Source: Prostheceraeus crozeri (taxonomy: Eukaryota > Platyhelminthes > Polycladida > Euryleptidae). Taken from it: a DNA stretch of 64,000 bases. Below the pieces are notes generated by a model. The model was not told the DNA's origin. It did not search any database and saw only the letters and a list, made by a program, of their open reading frames with translations. Location: positions 186,001 to 250,000 of the forward strand of contig CAJQUW010005272.1 of assembly GCA_907163375.1 (NCBI GenBank). The letters are read 5' to 3'. Below, one piece after another: positions 33,479 to 46,500 of the stretch (the first letter of the stretch is position 1; every line of letters starts with the position of its first letter). The translations under genes were made by a program, and so were the position numbers.

Positions 33479-35230
33479 CCTCGTGCAGTAAAATCAATGG
33501 CCACAGCAACTGCAGAATCTCTCGCGGCGTTGTCATAACAAGCCGGCTAATCCGCGTGATCGACAACCTGTTGGCATTGTTGACGCGGCATTTGAATGAA
33601 GTTGGTCAGCAGTGAGCGGTGAACCAGTCCGCAACTCAGTTAATGATACTTCAAGCTTCAATGACGAAGATAATTATGTAGTTTTACTTCTCTGAATTTC
33701 AAATAATTGTCCACCGAAGCTCTCTATCGCTTTTTCATGACATTATGGCATTTATACTTTAAGAATGAGACCATAAATCTGACTACAATCGTCTATTACG
33801 TCACAGGGATCGAATTCAATCTGAAAGGAATGTTGTTATGAATTACTAACTGCATATGAAAAGGTTAGCAGCAATGGAACATCAAACATGGATTTTTGAG
33901 GGCAATAATGTGGAACTTTTGAGGGTAAGCGCCTGAAAATGTCCTGCATTGTTGCCCGAAACATTCTATTGTTGTGTGCTAGGCAGTTAGTCTTCTTGCT
34001 TTAATATGCATTTATTATGCATTTTATTGTTTTGTGAGAGCAATCTCCATTCCATTGTTAGAGCAATAACTTTTCCGCGGCATGCATTTCAAGTTCCAAT
34101 GTCATACAAAAGTCCAACTTGTCAGCTATCTACGGTACATGACTGACAACAGACATGACATGTCATCAGACAATGGATGACCAAACAATTGGTAGCTGAC
34201 CGTGAGCGAATCTTCACAGACGTATTTAACGCGGCATGAACAACGCCCGCTCACACATACTGGTCTCTCCAAGCGAAGTTGTCGGCGAGAGGCGTTGACG
34301 GTGTTGCAGCCTATCTTCTACGTGCGAACTATCATCGAACTGCTGCGGACGTGATCACCACGGCTTGTGGTCCTGGAAGAATCTGGAGACTCTGTTGGTG
34401 CTGTGACTGTCTTATAACTGTGAACGTACCATCTGTCCTTGTAAGGACTGTTTGCACCATCTATTTATTTTCACAATATAATTTATCCACATTTTTCATT
34501 TACATTTTTCAATCATATGTTTTGGGAATATTAAGAAAATAATAACCCGTAACACTATATTAATATTTTTGTGCGTCATTGAAGTGAACTGGGCAGCAAT
34601 GCTACGAATACGCATGCAGATATACGCTGATCTATGTCAAAAATGTCATTCACATGCATAGATATCATCATTACAGGATGCATTGCTGCTCTCCTTTTTC
34701 CACATTGTACAATAGCTAAATTGCGCACAATATTGCACTTATGTAGGCCCATGTTTCAAAGAAAACAACTCGATTGATGCTGCTGAAGAAAGGTAAACAG
34801 ATTGAGACCAGAAATGAATCGTAAGAACGAATTGGTGACTCACCCTTTATCCAGCAACGTGGCTGACTCGCCTCTACGACTGTCAATCCATCGTTTATTG
34901 TATTTCATTCTGTTGTTAATGTCATATGAATGAAAACGGCTCATTGTGGACAGAGCACGACGACCAGGAAGCCGAAGCTGCAGTACTATAATTATATCTT
35001 TTGTTGACTTGCATTTGACCAAAATAGAAACTTAGAAAACTTGATCATTTTTTATTTTAAACAATTGCAAAGTTAGGACGGTTGTGTTCATTTGAAACTT
35101 TGATGTATCTTCCAATCTTTGGTTTTCTTTTTCACATCATTCGAAAGCATTCAGAGTCTTAGTCCATTCACAAACGGAAAGGCTACTTTTGAAATAGGAA
35201 CCTGCGAAGCTTTGAGATTCGATTCGGTCA
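33479..35230. other. Upstream region of the SDR gene and spacer
   Basis: It should contain the SDR promoter, but no TATA box or initiator stands out. No other supported gene. Confidence 0.5.
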
Positions 35231-35458
35231 GTGTCTGCTGACAAATTTTTCTCAACTATTTCCTTTTCATTTGTTGCTCTTCTGTTTGTTACGACTGGAA
35301 TGTACTACTTAGTGGTCAGAAAACCACAGAACATCCTCAATTACAACTCGAGCAAGGTTGTGGTTGATGCAATAGATCAGATGTTGTCGACCACGTGCTC
35401 GAATAACAAGCTCGGCGATGGCCGATGCGACTTTCCTAGTTATCTCTCATCTTCTTGA
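35231..35458 (+). CDS. Possible first exon of a membrane-anchored protein
   Basis: A 75-codon frame begins MSADKFFSTISFSFVALLFV. It has one hydrophobic segment at about residues 10-30, followed by a hydrophilic stretch (IDQMLSTTCSNNKLGDGRCD), as in type II membrane anchors. No family was recognised, no clear donor site was found at its end and no partner exon was seen. It may well be chance. Confidence 0.2.
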   Translation: MSADKFFSTISFSFVALLFVTTGMYYLVVRKPQNILNYNSSKVVVDAIDQMLSTTCSNNKLGDGRCDFPSYLSSS

Positions 35459-35773
35459 TGACGCCGCTTTGAATTCCTATATTATTTGAACAAAAATTGT
35501 CCGTCTTGAAATCCGGGAAGATTTCAAACAGAGATTATTTCTAGTTAACCTGGCGGCGGTTCTCATGCGAGAACTCACTGAACGGAGAGCTATATTACCG
35601 AAATCTGTAGTAAGCTTACCGGGCAACCATCGAGCAAGTTCAAATTGAAGCTTCTTCCAGTCAAGCATGTGGTGATGATTCTGCAGGAGGAATCTGCCAG
35701 TTCTGTCACACAAGTAAAAGTACGATGCTTTCGGTGTAACATCACAGTTTGCAAAAACCATTCACATCTCAGC

Positions 35774-36798
35774 CAGAGATGTAACCGGTCCGGAATATTC
35801 CAGACCGGACCGGCGACCGGCACCGGTATACCGGCGTCCGGCAGTGGACCGACGACCGGCATTGGACCGGCGACCGGATCTTTCGATGAATATATAGAGT
35901 TAAACATTGTTGCCTATAACTTGATACCGCATAAGATTACAAGCGAATAGGCCTATCGTGAGGTCAGTTATGGAGGCTGTAGGCCGAAACCTGATGTCCG
36001 AGCCTACTAGGCTATCGGCTCATAGAGTAGACTAAGCATAAGATTGATGTATAGCTGTAGGTGGGCATTAATATAATGTACAGGCCTACGATGCACTATA
36101 TGTAGGCCTTTATATATAGGCCCATCTTGTACCAGATAGGTCCTTTATAGTAGGCTAGACCTGCCTGTTATATGCTTAGCAGGCCCTAGCTACATGTTAG
36201 AATGTTACAATTCCTAGCCTAGGCTAGGAACACTTAATTTGATTTTGTCTAGAGCTAGGTTTATGCAGCAGTTTCGACAAATGCGAAGGTAACACACTCG
36301 GCGAGCACAGCATGGCAGCATAAGTGACTAAATGAAAATCAGTTCATAAGGAGTAGGACAAAAATTTCAAGACCGCCAATCACAGGCTGTCTATTGTTTT
36401 AATGTTTGTCGTTGACCTTGCCGGTAGCCTTCCTAGCACCGAGAAACAGCCACTGTTACCTGAGAAGATCGCGCGCCTTGCTGGTGAAACCACGTGATCA
36501 AGTCATCAAGCATCGAACGGGAAAGTGCGTACCGGATAGATATCAGAATTGCCTGCACAGACGTTTTCACGCATAGAGGAGAGCGCATACCGTATGTAAA
36601 TGTGCCTTGAAAACGGCTGCTAAAATTAACAATTTACTGATTGACATGATGGATTCAACATGAAGGACACTTCCTCACATCATACCGGATGAAATTATGC
36701 CGATGTGACCGTCTCTGCCGGTATTGGCCGATCTGATTTTTCAGACCGGACCGGACCGGCGACCTGCGCCGGTCTACCGGCGACCGGTTACATCTCTG
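35774..36798. mobile_element. 1-kb TIR element with CCGG-rich ends
   Basis: Both ends start CAGAGATGTAACCGGTC reading inwards. Inside them are runs of ACCGG/CCGGT words (GACCGGACCGGCGACCGG) at about 35,800-35,880 and 36,740-36,790. The middle is rich in TAGGCCTA words. It has no coding capacity. CAGAG ends would fit hAT, but the 8 bp on either side do not match, so the superfamily is open. Confidence 0.75.
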
Positions 36799-37335
36799 AA
36801 TTCTCCGCAAACTGCTTTCCGCAGGTGTTTCATGTGTGTCAAGTGTGTGAAAGATATTTATCAGTCTCATTATGTGCAACACGGTAAAATACTTTGCTCT
36901 GTCATTTCAAAACGCCGTTCGCAAGTTAAGTATATCAACTTCATTTTTGTAGTTTTCTTGAAGACATTTGAACTGCATAATTTTATAGAAAAGCAAGTGC
37001 AAAGGACCGATTCATATATTTCAGGACAAAGTGACAGTTAAAATCAAAACACGAGGCCTTTCGTCCGCTCTAAGTCGTGTATTGACGCGGAATTGGTGTT
37101 CATCACAGGAACATAACTATAACATGCAGTCTGAGACAAGGACAAGAACATGGATGGTAAGTGGACAGCAATCAATGCTGTTTGTAGCTTTCAGCACTCA
37201 TATTTGTTATTACAATGAGCTGAGGACTATTGCCATGAGACATTTATAGGCAGGATGAGGGATGTTATACAAGAAGAAAAAGCTGACCTAGGAAGGTGGC
37301 CTGCTTGGTTGACAAAAAGCAATTATAAATGGCGA
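36799..37335. other. Spacer, no gene seen
   Basis: Nothing recognisable, only short open frames. Confidence 0.5.
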
Positions 37336-38041
37336 CACTAGTTGACATTGCCACGCGTAATCTATGCGTAATTACGGAGCATCCCAAACATCCATGGTTA
37401 AGGGCAGTTGCTAAGCGTATACATACGCACTGCACTAAGAGTCAGAAATCACTTGATCTGATGCTGTAAAAACATGGAGAATGTTTATGAATACGCACGG
37501 GTGAGTGTTTATAGTTTGCGCGTCGTCTACGGTTGTCTGCGTTGCCGCTTGAACCACGGATGAACCGCTAAGCATGTTCTGTCTTCCCTGAGCATGAAAT
37601 TGAGGTCCTATCATTGTTTAGCCTCTGACATACAACTATGTTGCATACATATAGGCCTATTACAGATATACGCAACAGATATGTTGCATATGTCACGCGC
37701 AATGTTTGGTCATGTGTATTACCCGTAGCTTACGAGCGAAGACTTTGCGTCACATGTGTCTCCATGTAGCAGAAATTAAACAATGTGCTAGGACCTCAAT
37801 TTCATGCTCAGGGAAGACAGAACATATGCTTCGCGGTTCATCCGTGGTTCAAGCGGCAACGCATACAACTGTAGACGACGCGCGAATTATAAAGGCTCGC
37901 GTATTCATGAACATTCTCCATGTTTTAACAGCATCAGATCACGTGATTTCTGACTCTTAGTGCAGCGCGTAAAAGAATATAGGATGTCTTTAACCACGGA
38001 TGTTTGGGGGTGTTCCGTAATTACGCGTGGCATGTTAACTA
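37336..38041. mobile_element. 706-bp foldback element
   Basis: The left arm (CACTAGTTGACATTGCCACG, then GCACTAAGAGTCAGAAATCA, then CCTGAGCATGAAATTGAGGT) recurs inverted in the right arm (AGGACCTCAATTTCATGCTC, CGTGATTTCTGACTCTTAGT, TTACGCGTGGCATGTTAACT). Nearly the whole element can therefore fold into one hairpin with a loop around 37,640-37,780. It is the two-armed relative of the MITE at 23,502. It is non-coding. The right tip runs straight into another inverted-repeat element, so its last few bases are uncertain. Confidence 0.85.
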
Positions 38042-38042
38042 C

Positions 38043-38767
38043 CCTGTGGGAACGAATCTTGCGAAAAACTGGCGAATGTCAGCTGCAGAATATCATGCTA
38101 AAGTTCAGTCATATTTGCGGGATATTCGCTGGCGAAGTTCGCCGGCGACAATTCGCGCTCTATATGTTACCTTTTACTTTTGACTTTCTCTCTTCTTTAA
38201 TAATCCGCCTCTACTAATCTCTCCCTCACCTCCTCACTAACCCCACATATGGCTAATCTATCTAAGAAATAAGTACAGACTCTCATTCTTTGATAATGAT
38301 AAGAATATAGAGAATCCGCATAAATCAATTTTCATAACATCTCTTGACATTCAATAATTTACAACAATGACAAATATTTGAATAATATCATAGTATTTAC
38401 TGCGACATTTATGGAAGATAAAAAAAAAGATCCCCTTTTATCAGATCAGCTGAGTATACAATATATTTTCATGTGAAGGTAATATACGAACATTACTACT
38501 TACCACTAATTAGTTGCTACAATATCCACGATTTCGCCGGTTGGCGAAAAATCAGCTCGCATTAGTAAACAAATATCTACCAACTAATTATAGCAACTTT
38601 TTCGCCACCTGTCGTTTTTTAATTTTACACATGTTCTTGGATAAATGATGACCATTTTCACATGCGGAGATAGTTTTTACACGAAAATGAACCTTTAAAA
38701 AAATTATCCACAAAATCGCTACCTCGCCAGATAATCTGTTGATATTAGCAAGATGCGTTCCCAAAGG
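38043..38767. mobile_element. 725-bp MITE next to the foldback element
   Basis: The ends match as inverted repeats: CCTGTGGGAACGAATCTTGC on the left and CCTTTGGGAACGCATCTTGC inwards from the right, with AACTGGCGAA and TATCTGGCGAG a little further in. GGCGAA/TTCGCC words recur inside (38,105-38,160 and 38,530-38,610). No coding potential. It begins within two bases of the end of the preceding foldback element. Confidence 0.72.
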
Positions 38768-41700
38768 CCAAGCAGTCTTAGAATGCGCAAATTTGAATCA
38801 AGTTGATTGCATTTTTAAAAGAGTAATTCAACTAAATAACGGAGAATTGCTATCTCTGCCGGTTCTAGGATTCGTAGTGTCCCTGCTTAGGTGAAACCGT
38901 AGAGGGCCTGTATAACTATCTATCACAATGAGAGATGTCTTAGCTGCACAATAAATGAAGAGAAGTCAAGAATTTTATGACCATTGTTCACCATCTACAC
39001 TGAACTAGGCCGTCTTTATAATTGGCAACGTGTTTTTTGAGAGTAACTCACATGCTTTCACAGATAAAACCAGTCGGATTTCAATCATTGAATTTTTCAT
39101 GACTTTCATCATTCCAATCACAATTATTCGAAGCCGCATTACTTTCCGACACGGTATCATCAACATCACAATATTCATGAAGCAGCTTATCAGGATTCAT
39201 TTTTCGACCCCTCCCAATTGAATAAAAACAACAATTAATCCACAAATAATTTATTCTAACTTCTTTAACCTATAAGGCACATCAGGAACATCAAAAGGCT
39301 CGAATAATCATTGACAAGCCATTCATTGCGAAAGAGGTATAGAAAGATTAGTTTGAATGTTGAATTGTAAAAAGTATCAAATTTAAAACAAATTCAACTC
39401 GGCCTATTTCTTCATATAAACATGGATTGACTATTTCTTGTACAAAGAAATTGATTGTCTCCACACAGTTGATCATTCAGTGATGAAGGAAGTTGTGAAT
39501 TGTAAAACATCTTTTCTTTGACAGACAATAAAATGATGGAAAGATTTAACAAGATATTGACGATTTCGAGTATTTACATCGATGTCAAGAAAATGACTTG
39601 GTTCTCAACAGCAACGGTGCTAGAGAACAAATAGGAAAGAGAATCTACTTCGAATGTATAACTACCGCCTTTTCCGAATTTTTTCACATGGAACGAGACG
39701 GGAATTAATACTGATCACAGTCTGGGCAGAAAGGTCATTCAGGCTTCAAATAAAGATTGTCTCGCACGATTTTATGAAGACATTGAATTTCTCAGTCTAG
39801 ACTGAATCTTCCAGAACGGAAAAGCTGGATATCATCTGACCATTATTACCACATCAGCTGATCAATAAACAAACAGCTGACACATTAAAAGAAGTCAATT
39901 GGCTGATTTTGACTATAAAAGGAGAAATCTTTCACAGCCCAAATTTCTCATTTGGAAATATAAAATGAATAAATAACTGATTAATATACGCAGGATTGTG
40001 CAAGACAGAAAAGAACGTCACAAAGCAAATCAATAAGAGAATTTCTAGACGTGAGTATCAACGATAAAAAAAGCAACAAAGTAACAACTTGACAGAATGA
40101 AGGAAAATTGGACCAAATGTTGCCTGAAACAACCCGAGAATGATGGCACTCCGGAAACATCCGATTTCAACGTCCTTTCTTTGATAGTCCATAATCTGAT
40201 GAACTGCTTTCGATTTCTGTGATGCTGATAAGTTTGTGGAGGCCGAAGGTGACTGAAAAATAAAGGAAACGATTCAAATAATTTTCCTATTTCTGATTTA
40301 TCAGAAGACAAACTCAATACTTTCATCAGAAATCGAATTGCTGTCATTCCGTTCGAGACCTGCATTTGAGTTACACACCTTATCACTACTCAACGACAAA
40401 CCTCTGCGTAGATATGATATTATTGCTGTTCTTCAAGACGGTGTCAACTCGTCTCTGCATCACAAGGTTGACGCTTTCCTTGTAACATAGTGCCTTTTAC
40501 ATTTCCCGAAAGTCTTCTGCCTCCTCACATGGGTTGCACGATCTTTGAGGGTCAAGTGTTTCGATATTAGCATATTTGCTCACATCTACACAATGTGGCT
40601 ATTTGAGGTATAAGTACCATTGACATATATGACTAATTATAGATCTAAGGGACGCTCAACTGCCATAGCATGTACTGGACTAGAGGCCGGTGACTTTGGA
40701 AGTCTTGCATTCTTGCTGGTTGACGATAGTACGTGCGCAATTCACTTTATCATTTTAAAATGCACGCACATTCTTCAAACAGAATATCTGTTGAAGGAAG
40801 ATTCTGAACCCAATCAAAAATAGACTGAAGAATTTCAAGACTCTAGAAAAAGCAGTTGTCAATAACAACTGCAATAGTAATTGTCAGTGATTGAAGTTGG
40901 ACAACTACGGCACGTAGCATCAATGACCATTGGCATGGATATCTGTACATTTATACACGTTCACTTTTGCGCAATTAGTAGACTAATTATTTTGATTTGA
41001 ATTGGAAAGAGCCAAAATCGAAAGATCTTGATTTTGTTTTCGTTATTTATTACAATTAATTTCTGTTAGCATCCGTGAACTATCTTCAGGTCATACCTGA
41101 CTTGCATGTGCGATCTGAGAGATATCAGCATGGAAAAACTTCCTCACTAGCATATTGGCCTTTTGTTGAAGTTCGGACTCTTCTCTAGCAGACAATCATC
41201 AACACGATGCAATTTCATATCAGCTTTATAAGCCTCTGTTCGTATTGAACAGTTGATTTGTACTTTTTCATTCATTTTATTACCGTGTAACACGCCTTTG
41301 TTTTAAGGACCCGAAACCAGACGTAGCCAGTCGATCATCTTGCTAATGAGCCCTCTGCCTATCTGTATACATTTCTTGTATCAAGCACAAATATTGTTGT
41401 CAAATGAACTTTTATAGCAACCTATCGTCCTTTGACAGTAGTGTGTTAAAAGTGATATTTAATGAATGCCAGTCGAAATTTTACTAACTTGCTAATTGCA
41501 AATCTTTGATTACATTGGCTAGATAAAGACATATTCAGCAATAGCACATACAAGGTCTTTCATCGTCTGAAACGGCAAATTCTTCATGGAAATCGTAAAA
41601 AACTACCGCTGATATCTAAAATCCTTTAACAAATAGAAATTGATTTTTGACAGATATCAAATTCTGATGACCCTGTGCATGGACTTCTATAAGTAATAGA

Positions 41701-42208
41701 TAATGGATGATTTTGAGGTCATCAAAGCTGGGATCGTTCAACAAAATGGATTCTCTCAATGAGCGCACTAACAGACATTGCCGCAGCAAAAACAAAGTGA
41801 GCGATTGCAGGTCCATTAGAAAACTCTTCAAACCTGAAGGCGAAATCCGGAGATGCTTTTTCTAATTCTATTATGCCTATTCACCGTCACCTATATCGTT
41901 GCAAAGTAGGTATAGGTACTATAATATCTAGGCAATTATGGTGCTATATAACGACTTGATTGTGGAAATTATTAACCTGTATACATACAAAGCTACACAA
42001 TAGCATGCATTATTATAGCATCTGGACAGAAATCTGATCAGATATCACTGACCCTTCTATACGAAATGAGGCTGACTATTTGAATCGATGTCATTCATAC
42101 AGAAATCAAGTTTATGCATACTGGTTTCACTTTTGTTATTCTCACTCTGCGTGCGTTGTAAATTACTATTTAAGTCTTCATCGATGTGTTTGTGAAGACA
42201 GCACAAAA
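38768..42208. other. AT-rich spacer, no supported gene
   Basis: No coding region with a family signature. The block at 41,441-41,513 matches 31,640-31,710. At 42,015-42,033 a 19-bp stretch is an exact inverted match to part of the last acyltransferase exon. Confidence 0.5.
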
Positions 42209-42988
42209 ATGCCGAACAAGCGCTCCGCTTTCGGGTGTAAGAATGGCTTTCACAGTAAATCCAAAGACTCATCGATTACATTTCATTGTTTCCCGTTAAA
42301 AAACAAAGTGCTGTTAGATCAATGGATGAAGAACAATTCACGAAGTAATTTTACACCGAGCATTAACTCAAGACTATGCTCTATTCATTTTACTCCATCT
42401 GATTTTGTTAACGAACATCAAGACACGAATAATAGTCCTCTTCAAAACAGACGGTTGAAGTGCGATGCCGTGCCTTCGATATTTCCTAATGCTCCTGCAT
42501 ATTTTTCAAAATCGCCATCGTTTCGTCGTTCAACTGCAGCAACTTCTTATGATCGACATTTACGTGAGACTGCTCAGCTTCTGAAAATGGAGGAATCTCT
42601 TCACAGAGAAGACAACATTTCCGAAATTTCACTCCATGAAATCAATCAAAGACTGAAAACCTCACACCTACCGTCAGGATTCCTGCATGTCATTATTGAC
42701 GATTATTTATTGATCTATATAATAGATTTGAATTATAACGTGCCGCGTATAACTTGCCCTATAACAGCTTCCACCGACCTTGAAGTTTCCATGACATACA
42801 ACGGCGATAAAGTTTCTGCGACTCATTATCGTGATATTGTAGATGACAAATTAACCATACTCTCACAAATTCAGAAATTGATGGCCAGAGTAAAATCATT
42901 AGATGAGTCTGAATCAATTTCGGAACAGAATCTCCAAGTTGCCATTGAAAAGCTGTCTTCGTTTTTCCCCTCTGAGCCAGAATCATAA
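42209..42988 (+). pseudogene. THAP-domain N-terminal half of a P-element-like transposase
   Basis: The chosen ATG gives MPNKRSAFGCKNGFHSKS, the start of a THAP zinc domain (about residues 1-65): FHCFP near residue 29, LDQWM near 38, then LCSIHF (Cys-x2-His) and the closing SDF. THAP domains bind DNA through a C2CH zinc site. Here the first Cys position reads Arg (KRSAFGC), one base away from a Cys codon, so zinc binding should fail. After it come DAVPSIFP, usual for THAP9/P-type proteins, then an acidic segment and the stop at 42,986-42,988. The frame is open for 44 codons before this ATG, but that part looks unrelated. It is a remnant of a P-superfamily transposon, with its second half at 43,113. 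Confidence 0.7.
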
Positions 42989-43112
42989 GATATCGGTAAA
43001 TACTGCTTTATTGTGGAGCAATTAAATCTGATTGATAGCAGCAAATATAAACGTGTTCATTCCCCTGAACCTATCTAATTTTCTTATTTGATCTTCGTAA
43101 ACAGTCCATCGA

Positions 43113-43430
43113 TTGATTTTAGATGAAGGTTTGCTATGTATCGCTTCAACCACAGCTTTAAAGAAGATAATACGGCATCTCAATTATTCCAGCGACAAGA
43201 ACAACGTCAGTTACTTGAAATTGAGACAATCAAAACTTAGTCAACTCGAGTGGAATTGCGTGTTGATGATTGATGAAATCTACCGGGTGTTCCAGAAAGA
43301 TATACGCGAAAATATTGGACTCCCTGGCCAAACGGTGTTATCGAAGAAGTTAAACCTGGAATCCCTGAACATGTCTTGTGTTCGCATTACCTCAAAGCCC
43401 GGAGCCTCGTTATGCAGCAAGGTAACTTGA
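43113..43430 (+). pseudogene. P-type transposase fragment, start of the RNase H fold
   Basis: The frame contains SYLKLRQSKLSQLEWNCVLM followed by IDEIYRVFQKDI. In THAP9 and P-element transposases the strand ending in L-M-x-D-E carries the first catalytic Asp of an RNase H-like domain, and LMIDEIY matches it. The remaining catalytic residues are not found, and the homologous part stops near 43,310. The second LINE is inserted beyond, at about 43,521, which may have cut the element. It belongs with the THAP part 125 bp upstream, which is in a different frame, so both are dead. Confidence 0.6.
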
Positions 43431-43520
43431 TCATTGTCTTCTATGTCTTCCTCGTCTCTCAGAAGCTTCAATCATTTATCCAAATTTCTTGACAATGTTA
43501 TGTGAATTGCCGTAATGACG

Positions 43521-46500
43521 TTGATGATGATGATGATGATGATAATTCTTTATTTCGTCAATACAAAGGCGGTATTTGACAGTAAGGGGGGAAGGGGGTA
43601 CAAAACGACATCAAGACGCATACGAAAATTTTACAAAGCTTTTGTTGTACATTGCTGATCGACGCTGTAGTGGAAGTAAAATTCTGCTATGCCGCAAGGA
43701 GCGAGAAATGTTTCTTTTGACAAAATACTGAGAGAGGGGATGGAAGTCATTGTGTCGAGCAATTTCCTTGATTAGTTTGATTCATGACGCATCCAGCATA
43801 TCGCGGAGACAAGATTGATGGTCGCTGCAGATATTGGCCCACTTCCGAGCAATACGGTCAAGCCTCTCAAGTTTGCGAAAGTCAGTTTGAGGCAGATCAC
43901 AAATAAGTGGCCAGCATGCAACAATATGGCAGTAAACGTAGCTGACATAAACTTGCCAAATGATTTCATCAGAGTTACGATTGAGCTTCATGCGTTTTAC
44001 AAAAGACATCTTCCTGCAACATTTTGCATAAAGATCTGAAAAATGACTAGACCAACTGAGGTCAGACTGGAAAAATACTCCCAGGATCTTCAAACAATTT
44101 ACATTTTCAATTATATGATCCTGGATAACAATAGGAGTGATAACATCAAAACTAGAGATTCTGTTCATGCACATCGTTTTAGTTTTCATAGCATTGATAA
44201 CCAGTCTTTTAGAGGCAGCCCATTCGGAGAAAGTGTCAATATCAGTCTGGAAGGAGCACGCGTCATTTGAATCGAAAGAGTCAAGATGAAGAAGAGTAAC
44301 ATCGTCCGCGTAAGCAACTATCTTCGTATTTTCAAAGGTTGGGAGATCATTTATGTAGAGAGTAAAAAGTAACGGGCCAATAACAGAGCCCTGAGGAACT
44401 CCACTGGTAGTGTTTTTCCACGAAGTTTGAAAGCTATTCGTACAAACTCTTTGAAAGCGATCACTTAAGAAACTTCTAATGAGAGAAATCAAGTGAGGGG
44501 AACATTCAAAATTTTTCATCAAATTCTCCAAAAGTAAGTTGTGACTTATGCAATCAAATGCCTTTCTGAAGTCCACTGCAAGAACTCTGACGATGTTAGA
44601 TTTGTGAAGAGAAATGTGCTGGAGAGCTGTTAGCCGAATTGATAAAAGTGCGTTTGTGCATCCACCAAAGCCATTCGAGATATAGGCAAACTGTCTTTTG
44701 TCAAGTTGTTGAGTCAAAGCCGGAAGAAGTACTGAATTTCTTATCAGTTTTTCGAGAATTTTACTTGGGAAAGGAAGAATAGAGATGGGACGGTACTCAT
44801 CACTGTCTTTTTTGGGCAAGGAAAGTACATTAGCACATTTCCATTGTTTTGGGAAAATTCCGGATTGCATACAAATGTTCAGAATGATAGTTAAGGGAGT
44901 AGTAAGAGCTTCAGCGAAATTACGATAGAAGAATCTGGGAGACCTTCAGGCCCACATGAGTTTGACTTACAACTCCTGTTGAGGTTGAATACTTCTGATT
45001 CATGAACAACAGAGTCATTACGGGAATAGGGACGGTTATCTGAGAAGGACTGAATGTCAAGAGGAGAAAAGTTCGACATAAACAGATTATTTAGCTCTTC
45101 AGCTTTATCCTGTGTCATAGGCAAATGTTTGGAGGAACTACTGAGCTGATGTTTTATTGACTTCCATTTCTCGGAATGAGTTAGAGAAGACAGGCGAGCA
45201 AAGTAGTGATCTTTAGACTTAGCTAGCTCACTGATGAAACGTTCACGTAATTGGAGAAATTTGGCGTAATTACCGCGAGATAGAGCTTTATCCCTAGCAT
45301 CCGATATGGCTTTCAAGGCAGGAGTAAGCCAGGGAGGGTCAGAAGAGCGCATACGCACATTCTTAACTGTATAGAAGAGGTCATAGCAGTACAGTAAAAA
45401 AGATTGGAAGTCTTCAACCATATCATCAATGTTATCATGTGATAACAAGAAGTCATGCCAATCAGCAGTAGAAAGAACTCTGTTACACTGAGCAAGATCG
45501 GAAGGAGAACAAGAGCGGACTCTGACCTTAGTAGTTGACTTGAGGGGGATGGCCTCTTTATTCACAAATACACCTTTATGGTCCGAGCGACCAAGAGGAG
45601 AAATACAAGTAGGGGAACAAAATTTTGAGGGCTGATTAGTGATTACAATATCTAAAGTGTTGGCACCACGAGTCGGAAATGTGACTAACTGTATCATGTT
45701 ATTGTAAGTACAAAAGTCTTGAATACTGTGACGCAAATCATTGACGTCACCCAAAATTACAATACGCGAAGACTCCGAGTCATCTACAAGATTCTGCAAA
45801 GAGACAAGCAAAGTATCATGGGCAGTGGTTTTACCCCAATATGGATGATAGACGACTATGACTGTTACATCAAATTCATCAACACGAATGCATGAAATGT
45901 TAGACTTGATAGCACTTGTGAAAGAATGGCTTAGCTTCCTAATCGAGAGTTTCGACTTACAGTAGATAATGATGCCACCTCCATTACTGTCACGATCTTG
46001 TCTGATGCACATGTATCCAGGAATTTGAATGGCTTCATCAGCGGTCTGATTGTCCAGCCAAGATTCGGTGATGCAAATAAGGTCACTGTCAAACTTGGCT
46101 GCTCGTAATTTGAGATCATCAACTTTATTGAATATGGAGCGAGCATTGAAAAGCAATATCGATGGAGCTGAGAAGATGAGGCGGTGATTGGGCTTATGTA
46201 ACTTTCGGTCAGCAGTAGAGGATGGAGGCGTAGAAATATGGGAAGATGCGTCACAGTTGTCTTTGCGCGATAGAAGCTTGAAGTACCACAGTTTCCGCCT
46301 TTGTGTGCGAGAGATTGTGTAATCCGGCCGTCGAAGGCTTAGAATGTCGGCCCGGGAGTAGGAGAGTCTAGCTGTCGTTACACAGGGAACGGATGACACA
46401 TCGGATGACATAACCAGCGGATGGGAAAAGTGAATACTGAATGTGAGCGCAGTTGTAATTGCGGCGATGAAAACAAAAGAAATCAGCGATTGTCGACCAA

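Noticed and set aside
34279-34542. 87-codon plus-strand frame upstream of the SDR gene
   Set aside because: Hydrophobic tail derived from AT-rich sequence and no recognisable domain. A promoter or an untranslated exon is equally possible.
40045-40386. 113-codon minus-strand frame
   Set aside because: AT-rich region, no family signature, no splice context.
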